NCBI GenBank assembly: GCA_036898135.1
Contig: CM072513.1
Span: forward strand, 13,257,022-13,321,021
Length of the DNA: 64,000 bases
Direction: 5' to 3'
From: Oncomelania hupensis
Lineage: Eukaryota; Mollusca; Gastropoda; Littorinimorpha; Pomatiopsidae
In this document: piece by piece, positions 1 to 9,345 of the stretch
How the letters are laid out: every line of letters begins with the position of its first letter
How positions within the stretch are numbered: the stretch's first letter is position 1
Position numbers and translations under genes: made by a program
Notes under the pieces: generated by a model
Seen by the model: the letters and a program-made list of their open reading frames with translations, nothing else
Told to the model about the DNA's origin: nothing
Database searches by the model: none

Positions 1-344
1 TTCACGAGGTGAAGAATGCTTGTGGAAAGTAAGCTGGGTGTCCGTAAGCTGTGTGTCTTGAAGTAATCTATCGCCTTTAGGTAACTCTTCGCATTTGATA
101 GGTGGAGGGGTGGGGGGGGGGGGGAGTGGAGGTGTAACTAGTGGTTTATTGATGCAAAGCTAGCAGTGTAAAAAAACGCTGACCTGGCGTCACCAGGGAT
201 CCAATCTTCACAGTGAGGGGCGAGTTTCCTTACACGGGTCTGGACGTATTTAACAGATTGTTAATATGGTGCTTCACCGTGCCGCTGCAACAGTACGTTA
301 ACTTAACGGACATTGCGCGAACAAGCCAGGCGACAGGCTCAAAT
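1..344. other. Intron sequence, nothing recognised
   Basis: No coding or RNA feature is visible. The only structure is a G homopolymer near 112-124. By position this belongs to the neurexin intron that follows the 1703-1866 exon on the minus strand, so it is where an alternative splice-site-2 exon could be sought; I found no convincing one. Confidence 0.4.
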
Positions 345-505
345 CAACTCCAGAACGTTTAGGCTCTACAGGATCACCCAGTTGTCCGAGGCGTTAGTCG
401 ATGTGCCTCCAGCAGCAAGTTGTGGCCTTCTACGGCTTGAGTTAGACCCTGATTTGGACTAGATTAGCGCCTCAAGCTGCACTTTGATCTGGAAAAGCGC
501 AATAG
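345..505 (+). mobile_element. SINE 3' fragment, degenerate
   Basis: The stretch around 435-503 (GGCTTGAGTTAGACCCTGAT, then AGCGCCTCAAG and GGAAAAGCGCAATA) follows the same order as the 3' body of the tRNA-SINEs at 8501-9029 and 43521-43676: CTTGAGTTAGATC, AGCGCCT, then GCGCTATA. No tRNA head or tail microsatellite is left, so it is an old, truncated copy. The left boundary is a guess. Confidence 0.4.
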
Positions 506-597
506 AAGACAGTAACATATCACTGGACAGTAACATATCAATGGACAGAACATTTGAAGGATTATTCAGGCGCTTAGCACATGAGATTTGTGAAGGG

Positions 598-706
598 AGA
601 GAGAGAGAGAGAGAGAGAGGGTTGACAAACTATAACTATATTCTTAAGGCATTGCACGAGAGAGAGGATTGACGAACTATAACTATATTCTTAAGGCACT
701 GCACGA
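598..706. repeat. (GA)n and a two-copy direct repeat
   Basis: A short GA run (about 594-620) is followed by a roughly 55-bp segment present twice in tandem; each copy holds ACTATAACTATATTCTTAAG. The 62-codon open frame over it is not a credible gene. The region from here to 1640 holds nothing else that I recognise. Confidence 0.75.
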
Positions 707-1702
707 TCTATGCAGTTTCACTTTCTTTACATTTTATTAACATTTTTCACATCTGGTTCAATAACCCCGATAACAAAGTGATGGATGCTTATAAAAAGTA
801 AGCTCTGTTTTTCCTTCAATAAAAATCTATCCTAAACAGTTTTTTTAAAATAAATAAATAAAACGTCCTTCAAATCCGACATCTCAAGCTGTCCTCATTC
901 ATTAAGCCAAAAATAAACAGAAAAGAGTAACAGACTTCTCGGTATGATAATAATACGAAGAAAAATTACCCAAAATGAAATAATCGTAATGAACGACAGC
1001 AACATGATTTATGAAAACAGAACGATGGGAAAAGTTTAACAAACAATACACATGATTTCTTCTACTTGACTCAGTCAAAACTTTCACCTTGAGAGTTAGT
1101 TAATAAATGGCACTAGACGGCGATTGCCAAACCATTGACACAGACAATGTTTATGAGGGCAATGCGGTGTTGTCAAGTTTTATGAGGAGATGGGAAGCCT
1201 GGGGGTAGGTTGTGGAGATTTCACTGGGCACCGAGTTATCATCTCCTTTCATGATGATACAACTTTTTATTTTAACGTCAAACCTTGGCCTATCAAATGT
1301 TATCTTAAGTACAGGATTTAGCAAAAGCTTCAAGGTAGTTTTCTTTCATCACAACTGTTTTCCAAGTTAACTATGGTCGACTTCTGCTAATACGCAATCT
1401 TCATGTTATCTTTTTATATTGATCATGAGGCAATCGGTGAAGGGCTGACTAAAGACAGAGATCTCCTCGTCAGTTACATTGTCTTTGTTACGTTCTGATA
1501 ACGTATATCAACATTTAGTAATAAAAAAAAGTTTTACGCAAAAAGAAATTGTCTTATTGTGATGTTTATTGAAATTGCTTAAGGAGAGTTATTAAAAGCC
1601 TAGTGAGAGATTTAACTGAGGCCAAACAAGAGCACATCAACACACACGGGAAAAAATTCCATGATCGTTCAGCTGAAAACTCCTGGTGGCCTCTGTACTA
1701 AC

Positions 1703-1866
1703 CTCTCTCGCCTCTCGCTTGACCACCACGTGATGCCAACGATTGTCGTCAAGACGAGGAGTGCCTTTCTTGGGAACCGTCTCCTCGAAGGATCCCGACC
1801 CGAGGTTGATGGTGAGAATGATGACTCCGTTTTTCATGGCAATGTTGAGGTAGTCTTTCTTGTTCC
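1703..1866 (-). CDS. NRXN: Neurexin-like LNS/LamG exon, downstream half
   Basis: Internal exon of a presynaptic adhesion receptor of the neurexin family, second half of an LNS (laminin G) domain. Seen: acceptor TTGCAG ends at 1867, donor GTTAGT starts at 1702, 164 bp, entering in phase 1 and leaving in phase 0. Translation holds KNGVIILTINLGSGSFEE and RLDDNRWHHVVVKRE, matching the family's pattern of a beta-strand with INLGSG, then (D/N)DNxWH and V-V-x-R. The 5' base of its first codon comes from the exon at 60870-61019, completing a Gly. In vertebrate neurexins LNS2 is the domain with ALKNG/INLGSGAFE/NDNAWHDVRVTRNLR, so I assign LNS2; the exon ends at the place of alternative splice site 2 in those genes. 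The frame stays open into the intron for 15 more codons to a stop, which is read-through only. Other LamG proteins (Caspr, perlecan) fit less well. Confidence 0.87.
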
Positions 1867-1884
1867 CTGCAACACAGAGATGGA

Positions 1885-1965
1885 GAAACTATTCATTAGC
1901 AAGAGAAGCTATTTATTAAAAAGATAAACTATCCATTAACAAGAGAAACTATTCATTAACAAATA
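1885..1965. repeat. ~24-bp tandem repeat next to the acceptor
   Basis: Three to four degenerate units with AAACTATTCATTAACAAGAG lie within about 20-100 bp of the splice acceptor of the 1703-1866 exon, that is in the region where the branch point and pyrimidine tract should be. Confidence 0.65.
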
Positions 1966-2112
1966 CAGATAAAACAATTTGGAGAAACCCTGATGGATTG
2001 AAATAATGTGGGTGCTAATATTATTGCTATTGAGTATTGTAGCAAGCTCACAGCGGTGGGGTTAAACACACACACACAAACCCAATTCCTCGCCAACTCT
2101 CCACCTTTAGGT

Positions 2113-2113
<1 letters not shown>

Positions 2114-2169
<56 letters not shown>

Positions 2170-2218
2170 ATGTAGTTGTAGTAGTAGATGTAGTAGTAGT
2201 AGCAGGAACAGTAGCAGC

Positions 2219-2250
<32 letters not shown>

Positions 2251-2252
2251 CA
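2114..2252. repeat. (TAG)n microsatellite
   Basis: Interrupted TAG/AGC trinucleotide tract of about 140 bp. It is followed by T-rich sequence up to the LTR at 2361. Confidence 0.95.
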
Positions 2253-2360
2253 GTAGTTTTATTGTTGTTGCTGCTGTGTTGGTTGTTTTTTAGTGTTTTT
2301 TTTTATTTTCATTTTTTAAATGAGTTCTTTGTACTTTTTACTTACGATCGGGTTCTTTAG

Positions 2361-3050
2361 TGTACCGTTGAGGCGCTGGAGGCAGCAGTTTTATGACAGG
2401 TTATAAGGAATTATATATAACTACCGAGGTGTAAGTTTTCCGATCATTTTATTTTGCAAAGCACGCAATGATAGCGTGTATTTACCTTTCATTTGATTTT
2501 GGCTGTTGCTAGAGGAAATTTTGTATAATGTTGATCATTTTCGTCCGTCGATATTGTTGAGAATTTTCTGGAATTACTTGTTTATTATCGATTGAAGTTT
2601 CCAGATATGTCTCGTAATAGATAAACAATTCTTCTAACATAAAGAATGTTCTATGACTTAGGACAGTGCGTAGTTCCGTTGACGAGTTTTATTTTGATTG
2701 GGTGTTATGGCGTCATTCTCGAACGTTTGAAGTTTCACTCGATCGCAGGGAGGCTATATAATTAATGCACTTTCTGCTTGTAAAAGAAGTACTCCCCTTT
2801 ACGCTTTATGTGTCCGGGGACTGTTAATTTACTTACTACTTGTAAAAGATATTTCTGTATTGATTTTCGGAAAGCAATCTTGTATGCAATTGTTGGTGTT
2901 TGCTGAATAAAGTTGAAAAACTTTATTCGAAGACTCCTGCCTTGTTGCTAAGTGAACAGGCTGCGTGTATAAACGAATTCGAGTTACACCTATCAAGATT
3001 CGCATCGCGGCTGAATCGACGAATGATAAAGAACTTGTACATGTAAGACA
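2361..3050 (+). mobile_element. Solo LTR, old copy (same family as 57088-57709)
   Basis: About 690 bp collinear with the LTR at 57088-57709 over most of its length: shared blocks include GTGTATTTACCTTT, the TATA region (GGCTATATAATTAATGC, 2753-2769), the poly(A) signal GCTGAATAAAG (2902-2912) and CGAAGACTC. The left edge, TGTACCGTTGA at 2361, matches TGTTACGTTGA of the other copy. The right edge is uncertain (3041 or 3050) and no clean 5-bp target duplication is left, so the copy is old. Promoter and poly(A) signal point to the plus strand, antisense to the neurexin gene. No internal retroviral-like genes are present. Confidence 0.75.
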
Positions 3051-3281
3051 TTCCTAGATCCTTATGCCCGCTTTTATAAACTGCCCCAGGTGTATATTTC
3101 TGGGTGCGCAAGCGCGGTTATCCTCAACCCCATTTCAGTGATGGAGAAAGTTTTTAAGCTAGGGGTATTTATACCCTCAACCAAAACATGTGGGGGTTTT
3201 CATACCCTCATTGCAAACATAAGGGGTTTTTAATACCCCCTTTAAGTTTTTTAGGGGGTACACCAACATACGTACTAAACA

Positions 3282-3500
3282 CTATGTGTGGAAAGTCTTT
3301 TCATCAGTTTGAGTTTCTTCAGCCGGGCCCGGTTGCGGCTCACCCTTTTCTTCTCTTACCGAGCACTCAAAGCCAAAGGCTGACAAAAAAGTTTGTTTTT
3401 CTTTTCCTTCATCTTGTTTAAATTTTTTGGAGCAATTAGTTTTGTCTGCTTTATTTTTCCTTTTCTTCGGCTTCCCCTCAGATCGCTGCTTGTCGGCCAT
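3282..3500 (-). CDS. Unrecognised lysine-rich ORF (72 codons)
   Basis: Starts with ATG at 3500 and encodes a basic N-terminus (KPKKRKNKADK) that could act as a nuclear localisation signal, then an acidic/Gln-Pro part. It lies inside the non-autonomous transposon 3136-5432. It may be the remnant of a first exon of that element's transposase; I do not recognise a domain, and it may not be expressed. Confidence 0.2.
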   Translation of the reverse strand: MADKQRSEGKPKKRKNKADKTNCSKKFKQDEGKEKQTFLSAFGFECSVREEKGEPQPGPAEETQTDEKTFHT

Positions 3501-3633
3501 GTTTAATGTTGCTTGCTTTGCTTAGGTAAATTAACGTCCCCGGACACAGTGCGTATAGGAGACAAAGTTTAATGTTGGGTTGTTGTCAGTCTCATATAGC
3601 CGATCAAAAGCGTCGAGAAAAAATAGTGAATAT

Positions 3634-5133
3634 CAGGGCCGGACCTGGGAAAAGTCGAAGGGGGGGTTACAGATTCAGCGAAGCCTTCTAGGGGGGTCCG
3701 GGGGCATGCTCCCCCGGGAAATTTTTTTTTTCAAGGATGTAAAATGGTGCAATCTGGTGCAATCTGAACCTTGAAAAGGCCATTTGTGATGGTCTGGGAC
3801 TTTGAGCTTTTTTAACAATTGAACTGACAAACTCTAGGGTACAAAAATAATCCTCTGCCCCTCCCTTAAAAAAACAACAACACACACACAAACATTTATT
3901 TATCAGCAGAGATGTTTTGTATACTATTATTATTCACCACTTTTTGTCGATCGGTAACGGTATAAAGCTTTACCTTGTAGTTTATGAACATCACAGCCCT
4001 GCTTTCATTTTCAGTCTTGCTGCACTAGGTTCCTCGGCATTAGTACCATTTGTGAATTGTATCTTCCTGCAAAACAGTTCACTGCCTCTTTGAAGTCAAT
4101 ATCAACATCCCTGTGCACTTTCAGTAAAGCAAGTCCATTGAGCCTCTGTTGCCCCATTGTGGAGCGCAGGTAGTTTTTCAGGTTGCGCAACTGACTGTTT
4201 GAACGCTCACACTCGGCAGTAGTGACAGGCAGGGTGCAAAGGTACTTTAGCATGATGAACAGGTTGGGATAAAAATCCCTGTCACAATGTTTCAGTGCTT
4301 CTGATGCCATGGATGGGATAATAGCTGTCGCATTCTCAGCAGCACTTCGCCATTTGCAAACCCACCGTTGGTATTCTGCATCAAGGGTAGCGTTGTCTGG
4401 TAGGCCAGACTCCCACAACATTGCCAGTGTCTTCACCCCTTCTGGAACCTGCATGAAACCATCCTGGTTGTCTATTAAAGTGCTTGGCACCAGACAGAGA
4501 CCATCAACTGCTAGGTCAGCATTTTTGAACCTCGAGTCCAATTCGGTTGACAGGTGTTCCAAGAAAGGAATGGCAATGCTAATCTTGAAATATTCTTCTG
4601 GAGTGGCCGCAGGTTGGTTGTCACGGAGAGTCTGTCTGGATGCTTGACGAGGAACAATAACATCAGTTGTCAAAGCATTTGCCATTGTGCTAACTTCACC
4701 AAACCAGGCAACGAACGCTGTGTTCATAATTATCAACTTAGCATCTTAAAATAATATTTCTAAAAAGTCGTTTTTGGGGGATTAGGGCAGTATCAAGGTG
4801 AAGGTGCTGGAAGAGGCTTGCGGCCAGAACAGGAAAATATGGCTGTATTTACTAATTTAGGCTTAGGGGTTGGGTTATTTGGTCGTTTCAACGGGAAAAC
4901 GCTTTGGACGTTTCAACGGATCCCTTGAAATGGATTTCCGTTGAAATGTCTATAAATAACTCTTTGTACCTTGGACCAAAAGTGACTAAAAACTGCAATG
5001 TTTTTAAAACATTTTTTTTTATTGAAACTCTTTGCATTAAATAAAATCTTCTTTATTTTATTTTTTTTTAATTTTGGAGGGGGGGTTCCGGAACCCAGGT
5101 AACCCCCCCCCCCCCCCCCTGGATCCGGCCCTG
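3634..5133 (-). mobile_element. hAT-superfamily element, internally deleted
   Basis: A 1,500-bp element with short terminal inverted repeats, CAGGGCCGGACCTGG at the left (3634) and CCTGGATCCGGCCCTG at the right end (5118-5133), flanked on both sides by AATAT (3629-3633 and 5134-5138). CAGGG...CCCTG ends and a hAT transposase C-terminus fix the superfamily; the 5-bp duplication suggests the hAT5 type rather than the usual 8-bp group. The 350 bp upstream of the ORF hold a hairpin-forming pair, TTTCAACGGA and TTTCCGTTGAAA (about 4905-4950). Full hAT elements are commonly 2.5-4 kb, so the 5' part of the transposase is missing. Confidence 0.82.
4011..4736 (-). CDS. hAT transposase C-terminal region (partial)
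   Basis: 241-codon frame, stop TGA at 4011-4013. Its last third is a hAT dimerisation domain: YPNLF-like FYPNLFIMLKYLCTLPVTT, then AECERSNSQLRNLKNYLRST and LNGLALLKVHRD, the TSAxCERxFSxL...R..l....l..L pattern used by hAT transposases to dimerise. The middle (SRFKNADLAVDGLCLVPS) resembles the region before that domain in P52rIPK/ZMYM-like hAT proteins. The N-terminal BED or THAP-like zinc finger and most of the RNase H-like catalytic core are missing, so this copy cannot move by itself. The frame has no break, so it is younger or better kept than the copy at 63355-64000. Confidence 0.85.
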   Translation of the reverse strand: MIIMNTAFVAWFGEVSTMANALTTDVIVPRQASRQTLRDNQPAATPEEYFKISIAIPFLEHLSTELDSRFKNADLAVDGLCLVPSTLIDNQDGFMQVPEGVKTLAMLWESGLPDNATLDAEYQRWVCKWRSAAENATAIIPSMASEALKHCDRDFYPNLFIMLKYLCTLPVTTAECERSNSQLRNLKNYLRSTMGQQRLNGLALLKVHRDVDIDFKEAVNCFAGRYNSQMVLMPRNLVQQD

Positions 5134-5578
5134 AATATTATCGTGCATATGATTGGCTGTTTCTCGGAAGCGACAGAATGAATAGGAGGTTGGAGAGAGG
5201 GTGGTAGGCGGTCGCGCAGGACGCACAGGCACACGATCCAAATCGAGCGAAAGCTGTACGCACGACCGAAATAGTTGTACCTGATGGTACCTCCCAGCAA
5301 CTGAGCTTTACGTTTTCATACCCCTTGGGCACTGACTTTGTGCGTGTTCATACCCTTTCATTACATTTTCGTTACGTGATTTCCCAACTCAGTACGTGAA
5401 ACACGTACGATTGTACGTGATCTCCATCACTGCATTTCACTGTCCACCCGTCCACTTCATCACCCACCTTCACCCCTCCCCTCGGCTTGTGTTAGGCCTG
5501 AGAACACATGCACTGAGATCGTTACGCCTGTGTAAGCCGCTGTCTATCTATCTGTTGGGGTAAAGTAAGTAGTTGAGT

Positions 5579-5820
5579 AAATGGGCTCTATGCACAAAGG
5601 CGTGGCGGCCACGTGCTGCGGGAATAACACGGCGTGCTCGAGTTTGAAAATGGTGAAGTACTGTGCTGCGTTTGGATGCTATAACTTCGACGTAAACCTT
5701 TATGCAAAGAAAAGAACATTTCCTTTCATCGATTTCCACTGAAAGATGAAATATTGCCATGACCGCTTTGTTATTCCCGCGCCACGTGACCATGCCGCCG
5801 ACTTGTGCATAGAGCCCATT
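5579..5820 (+). mobile_element. Short inverted-repeat element (MITE-like) with a THAP fragment
   Basis: A 242-bp unit ends in long imperfect inverted repeats: AATGGGCTCTATGCACAA from 5579 is repeated inverted to 5820, and similarity continues inward for about 55 bp (CACGTG, GGGAATAACA on both sides). The ~130-bp centre carries the THAP-like fragment listed separately. No clear target duplication is visible. Such MITEs normally derive from a parent transposase gene; THAP fingers are found in P-type and in ISL2EU/IS4EU-type transposons, so the parent is probably one of these. Confidence 0.7.
5650..5763 (+). pseudogene. THAP zinc-finger N-terminal fragment, frameshifted
   Basis: From ATG at 5650 the frame reads MVKYCAAFGC, the start of a THAP (C2CH) DNA-binding zinc finger, with the first two zinc Cys spaced C-x4-C and the conserved early start Met. 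After KKRTF (about residue 24) a one-base slip is needed: in the neighbouring frame the family's FHRFP-LKDE motif follows, then a stop TGA. The C-terminal Cys and His ligands are absent because the element's inverted repeat begins there. It is thus a captured or retained first-exon piece, not a working finger. Confidence 0.72.
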
Positions 5821-5913
5821 ATAATCCCCGCACAAAGGCGCGAATAGGGGGCTATTTGTTGTGATCGTGGCCCCGTATTTTATCCACGCCGTTCAATTCC
5901 TAAACTCCACACC

Positions 5914-6557
5914 CCTCCCCTTTGCTCAGTCTTTATAGCGTTTTATACAACATTTGCCTCCCCTTTCTTCAGTCTTTATAGTATTTTATACAATATTTGT
6001 CTCCCCTTTCCTCAGTCTTTATAGCGTTTTATACAACATTTCCCTCCCCTTTGCTCAGTCTTTATAGCGTTTTATACAACATTTGCCTCCCCTTTGCTCA
6101 GTCTTTATAGTATTTTATACAACATTTGCCTCCCCTTTGCTCAGTCTTGATAGTGCTTTATACAACATTTGCCTCCCCTTTCTTCAGTCTTTATAGTATT
6201 TTATACAACATTTGCCTCCCCTTTCTTCAGTCTTTATAGTATTTTATACAACATTTGCCTTCCCTTTCTTCAGTCTATAGTATTTTATACAACATTTGCC
6301 TTCCCTTTCTTCAGTCTTTATAGTATTTTATACAACATTTGCCTCCCCTTTCTTCAGTCTTTATAGTATTTTATACAACATTTGCCTCCAATTTGCTCAG
6401 TCTTTATAGTGTTTTATACAACATTTGCCTCCCCTTTCTTCAGTCTTTATAGTGTTTTATACAACATTTGCCTCCCCTTTCTTCAGTCTATAGTATTTTA
6501 TGCAACATTTGCCTCCCCTTTCTTCAGTCTTTATAGTATTTTATTCAACATTTGCAA
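5914..6557. repeat. 43-bp minisatellite, ~15 copies
   Basis: Head-to-tail units with GCCTCCCCTTTCTTCAGTC and TATTTTATACAACATTTG; variants alternate TTTGCTCAGTC/TTTCTTCAGTC and TATAGCG/TATAGTA. Several units have lost 2 bp, which is why the open frame over the array breaks into two. The frames at 6169-6591 are repeat artefacts. Confidence 0.95.
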
Positions 6558-6690
6558 AAGAATTCACTCAAGCCATTCTATTTTAAGGTAGTTTGCACCG
6601 TTTTATTACTAGGAGGTCTAAATCATTTAGGTGGATAATAGACAATAAATGAGTAGCACACACTTATTACTATCTACGGTTGTCTAGAAA

Positions 6691-6692
<2 letters not shown>

Positions 6693-6741
<49 letters not shown>
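6693..6741. repeat. (TC)n microsatellite
   Basis: About 48 bp of pure CT dinucleotide followed by CCCCCC. The next 500 bp (6742-7260) hold nothing I recognise beyond a tandem pair of GTTCAATGAAAAACAATTTC near 7125-7225. Confidence 0.95.
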
Positions 6742-6744
<3 letters not shown>

Positions 6745-7261
6745 CCCATCTTTCTTCCTTACAAACTCATTTCATCTTGCCTGTTAAAAAAAAATGAATT
6801 GATTTTTTTTCAAAAGTTTCCATCGTATTCCATAATCTGAACTTTATTAATGAATTTGAAACTTGTTATTTGTTCATTTTATTCTTTTGCTCTGTTTTCT
6901 CATTTAGTACGTGCTTACTCTTGGTGCATGCCTTCGCAGATTCTTATTCACAACCTTTGGAGGTGTGTAATAACTTTCGTCAAATGAAAATGTCAAAATC
7001 CACATTGAATGTGGATGTTTTCATCTTCCCTATTTCTTTTAAAATGTTCATCACAATCCTTTGTAATTTCCTGAATTCATGCCTCCTTTGCCCTGCTCTA
7101 TTTCTATTCTATTTCTTTTCTCCAATCGTACAATGAAAAACAATTTCTGTGCTAGATATATTTGTCGGTCTATTTTATTTCTCGTATTTTTTCTCCAGTG
7201 GTTCAATGAAAAACAATTTCTGTGCTGAGCGTATGTATAGGTTTGTTGTGTTTGTATTATG

Positions 7262-7822
7262 CTGTCAGCACTGTAACCCTGGTTCATACTGTCATCGCTG
7301 TAACCCCATTTCATGCTGACGTCACTGTGACTTTATTTCATGTTGTCATCACTGTAACCCTATTTTATGTTGTCAGCAATTTAACCCTATTTCATGCTGT
7401 CATCACTGCAACCCTATTGCATGTCGTCACCACTGTTAACCCTATTTCATTTTAAGCTGCATGTTGTAATCACTGTAACCTTATTTCATGCTGTCACCAA
7501 GGTAACCCTATTTCATATTGTCATCACTGTAACCATATCTTATGTTGCCATCACTGTAACCCTATTGTATGTTGTCAACACTGGAAACCTATTTCATGCC
7601 ATAAGCAATTGTAACCCAACTTCATGCTGTCATTACTGTTACCTTATTTTATGTTGTCATCATTAAAGCTCTATTTCATGTTTCATCACTGTAACCCCAT
7701 TTCATGTTCCACCACTGTAACCCTATTTCATGCTGTCATCAAATGTAACCCTATTTCATGCTGTCATCAAGTGTAACCCTATTTCATGCTGTCATTACTG
7801 TAACCCTATTTCATGTTGTCAT
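7262..7822. repeat. 27-28-bp minisatellite, left part
   Basis: About 20 degenerate units with CTGTAACCCTATTTCATG followed by (C/T)TGTCATCA. The same array resumes at 9158, so it was one array before the retroelement at 7823-9157 inserted. Open frames (7222-7666, 7730-8056) are produced by the repeat. Confidence 0.9.
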
Positions 7823-8141
7823 TACATTACATTACATTACATTACATTACATTACATTACATTACATGATTATTGCTTTAGGTCCAGCGGACTCTTCCAG
7901 GCCAAATCAGGACCAATTATAGCCGAATCAGAACCACAAAATCAAGACCACAACTTCGCTAAAAGAGGACTCGCCCCTGATCCGCATAAAAGATCTGCCG
8001 AAACCATCCTAGTGGCAACACTGAAGGCACTCCACCAGCCAGTCACTTTACAATAAAGACATCCCACGCAGGGGACGCTAAGGCTATACTCTAATTTATC
8101 GAACCCCCGTTTACAAAAACAAAATAGAATATAAACATCAT

Positions 8142-8290
8142 CCTATCCTATCCTATCCTGTCCCATAACCCGAAGGTCGTAGGGGCACCACAGATGATCG
8201 CTTAACCAGCATACTCCATCTTTCTCTGTCCTCAGCAGCCCTCATGGCTTCGCTCAGTGTCAAACCAGTCCATTCTCGAATGTTGTCCTC
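8142..8290 (-). mobile_element. LINE-A 3' end, 5'-truncated, inside element N
   Basis: About 150 bp absent from the second copy of element N. On the minus strand it encodes the C-terminus of a non-LTR retrotransposon ORF2, DNIREWTGLTLSEAMRAAED through SVVPLRPSGY, and ends in (GGATA)n. Identical protein and tail type occur at 50288-50478, at the 3' end of the LINE-A copy. TCAT occurs at both borders and may be the target duplication. Confidence 0.8.
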
Positions 8291-8500
8291 ATAAAATATC
8301 AACAAAACACATACATATAAAATGCCTACGTTGCCAAATAATAACATCATAGGAAGCCCCTGGCAGAAAGCGTCCAATATTTCCAAGCTGATCCAACAGA
8401 CCTCACACACAAATGAGGAGTTTTGTCCTGAAAGAGTTTTCAAGAAAAAAAGGTAGGTGACTTGTCTAGCGAAGAAGAAGATAGAATAGTAGATTGATAG

Positions 8501-8932
8501 AAGGCACGGTGGTCTAGTGGTAGTGCTTTGGCTTGCGGATCTGAAGGTCCCGGGTTCGAGCCCTGTCCGGGCCATTGTGTTGTGTCCCTGGGAAAGACAC
8601 TTTACTCCCGTTTCCTACTCCTTCGGATGAGAGTATAAACCGAGGTCTAGTCAGTGTGTCGCATATATTCCATCATAACGGACTTTAAAGATCCTGACGC
8701 TCATGTCCTAGACGGGTGAGTGCCGGTAACAAGAACACACCCAGCATGCACTAGGTCCTTCTCCCCCATCACTGGCTTGCCAGGATAGTGCTCAGTTGTC
8801 CATGCGCCCAAAGGCTGCGGGTGGGCGTCTCGGGCGGTTTGAGTTAGATCCTGTATCGGCCAGCGCCTAGAGTCTGGTCTAGTACGGCGAGATAAGTGCG
8901 CTATAAAAATCCATTCAATAATAATAATAATG

Positions 8933-9028
<96 letters not shown>

Positions 9029-9029
9029 G
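8501..9029 (+). mobile_element. tRNA-derived SINE with (AAT)n tail
   Basis: Starts with a tRNA-like head: RNA polymerase III box A TGGTCTAGTGG (8510-8520) and box B GGTTCGAGCCC (8553-8563), 42 bp apart as in a tRNA gene. The body follows (CTGGGAAAGACACTTTACTC, then CTTTAAAGATCCTGACGCTC, TGTATCGGCCAGCGCC), and the 3' end GCGCTATAAAAATCCATTC runs into ~100 bp of (AAT)n. ATAG lies directly on both sides (8497-8500, 9026-9029). The second copy of element N lacks this block, which gives the insertion limits. This is the most complete SINE of the window; tail similarity suggests it uses the L2-like LINE seen at 60180-60600. Confidence 0.88.
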
Positions 9030-9157
9030 AACAGAGTAGGAATGAGAAAGAATAAAGGAGAAAGAGAGCGACAGTGGGAATTTAAAGTACAATATTTCCA
9101 GAAAGTGGGGATATTATTTATACTGAAACCCCCGGGACCCCCACAAGGGGGGGGGGG

Positions 9158-9345
9158 GGTTTCATGTTGTCATCACTGTAATCCTATTTTATACTGTCAT
9201 CACTGTAACCCCATTTTATGTTGCCATCACTGTAACCTCATTTTATGTTGCCATCAACTGTAACCCCATTTCATGCTGTCATCAACTGTAACCTTATTTT
9301 ATGCTGTCATCAATGTAACCCTATTTCATTTTAAGCTGCATGTTT
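9158..9345. repeat. 27-28-bp minisatellite, right part
   Basis: Continuation of the array of 7262-7822, same unit (CTGTAACCCCATTTTATG, TTGTCATCA), about 6-7 copies. A G homopolymer of about 12 bases lies at the junction with element N. Confidence 0.88.

Larger units (their letters stand above)
3136..5432. mobile_element. DNA transposon remnant, host of the inner hAT element
   Basis: Ends are a 12-bp perfect terminal inverted repeat, CAGTGATGGAGA at 3136-3147 and its complement at 5421-5432. The flanking 5 bp are identical on both sides (CATTT, 3131-3135 and 5433-5437), which fits a 5-bp target duplication as in the hAT5 group. Without the inner insertion (3634-5133 plus one 5-bp copy) it is about 0.8 kb, too short for a full transposase, so it is a deletion derivative. 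It also contains repeats of the pattern GGGGTTTTCATACCC near both ends. Confidence 0.7.
7823..9157 (-). mobile_element. Non-autonomous retroelement N, copy 1 (with two nested insertions)
   Basis: Minus-oriented copy of a family also present at 57865-58470. Its 5' end (right) starts with a C-rich palindrome before GTTTCAGTATAAATA; its 3' end (left) is GTCCGCTGGACCTAAAGCAA, followed by a pentamer tail, (TGTAA)n on the minus strand (7820-7866). The last ~50 bp match the 3' end of the RNase H LINE at 44331-45205, the rest does not. Without the two nested insertions (8142-8290 and 8501-9029) it is about 0.65 kb. TTTCATGTTGTCAT flanks it on both sides but is also part of the host minisatellite, so the target duplication is ambiguous. 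I see no coding capacity. Confidence 0.75.

Noticed and set aside
8501..8575. Functional tRNA gene
   Set aside because: Good A and B boxes, but no closed acceptor stem, and it is joined to a SINE body found elsewhere in the window.
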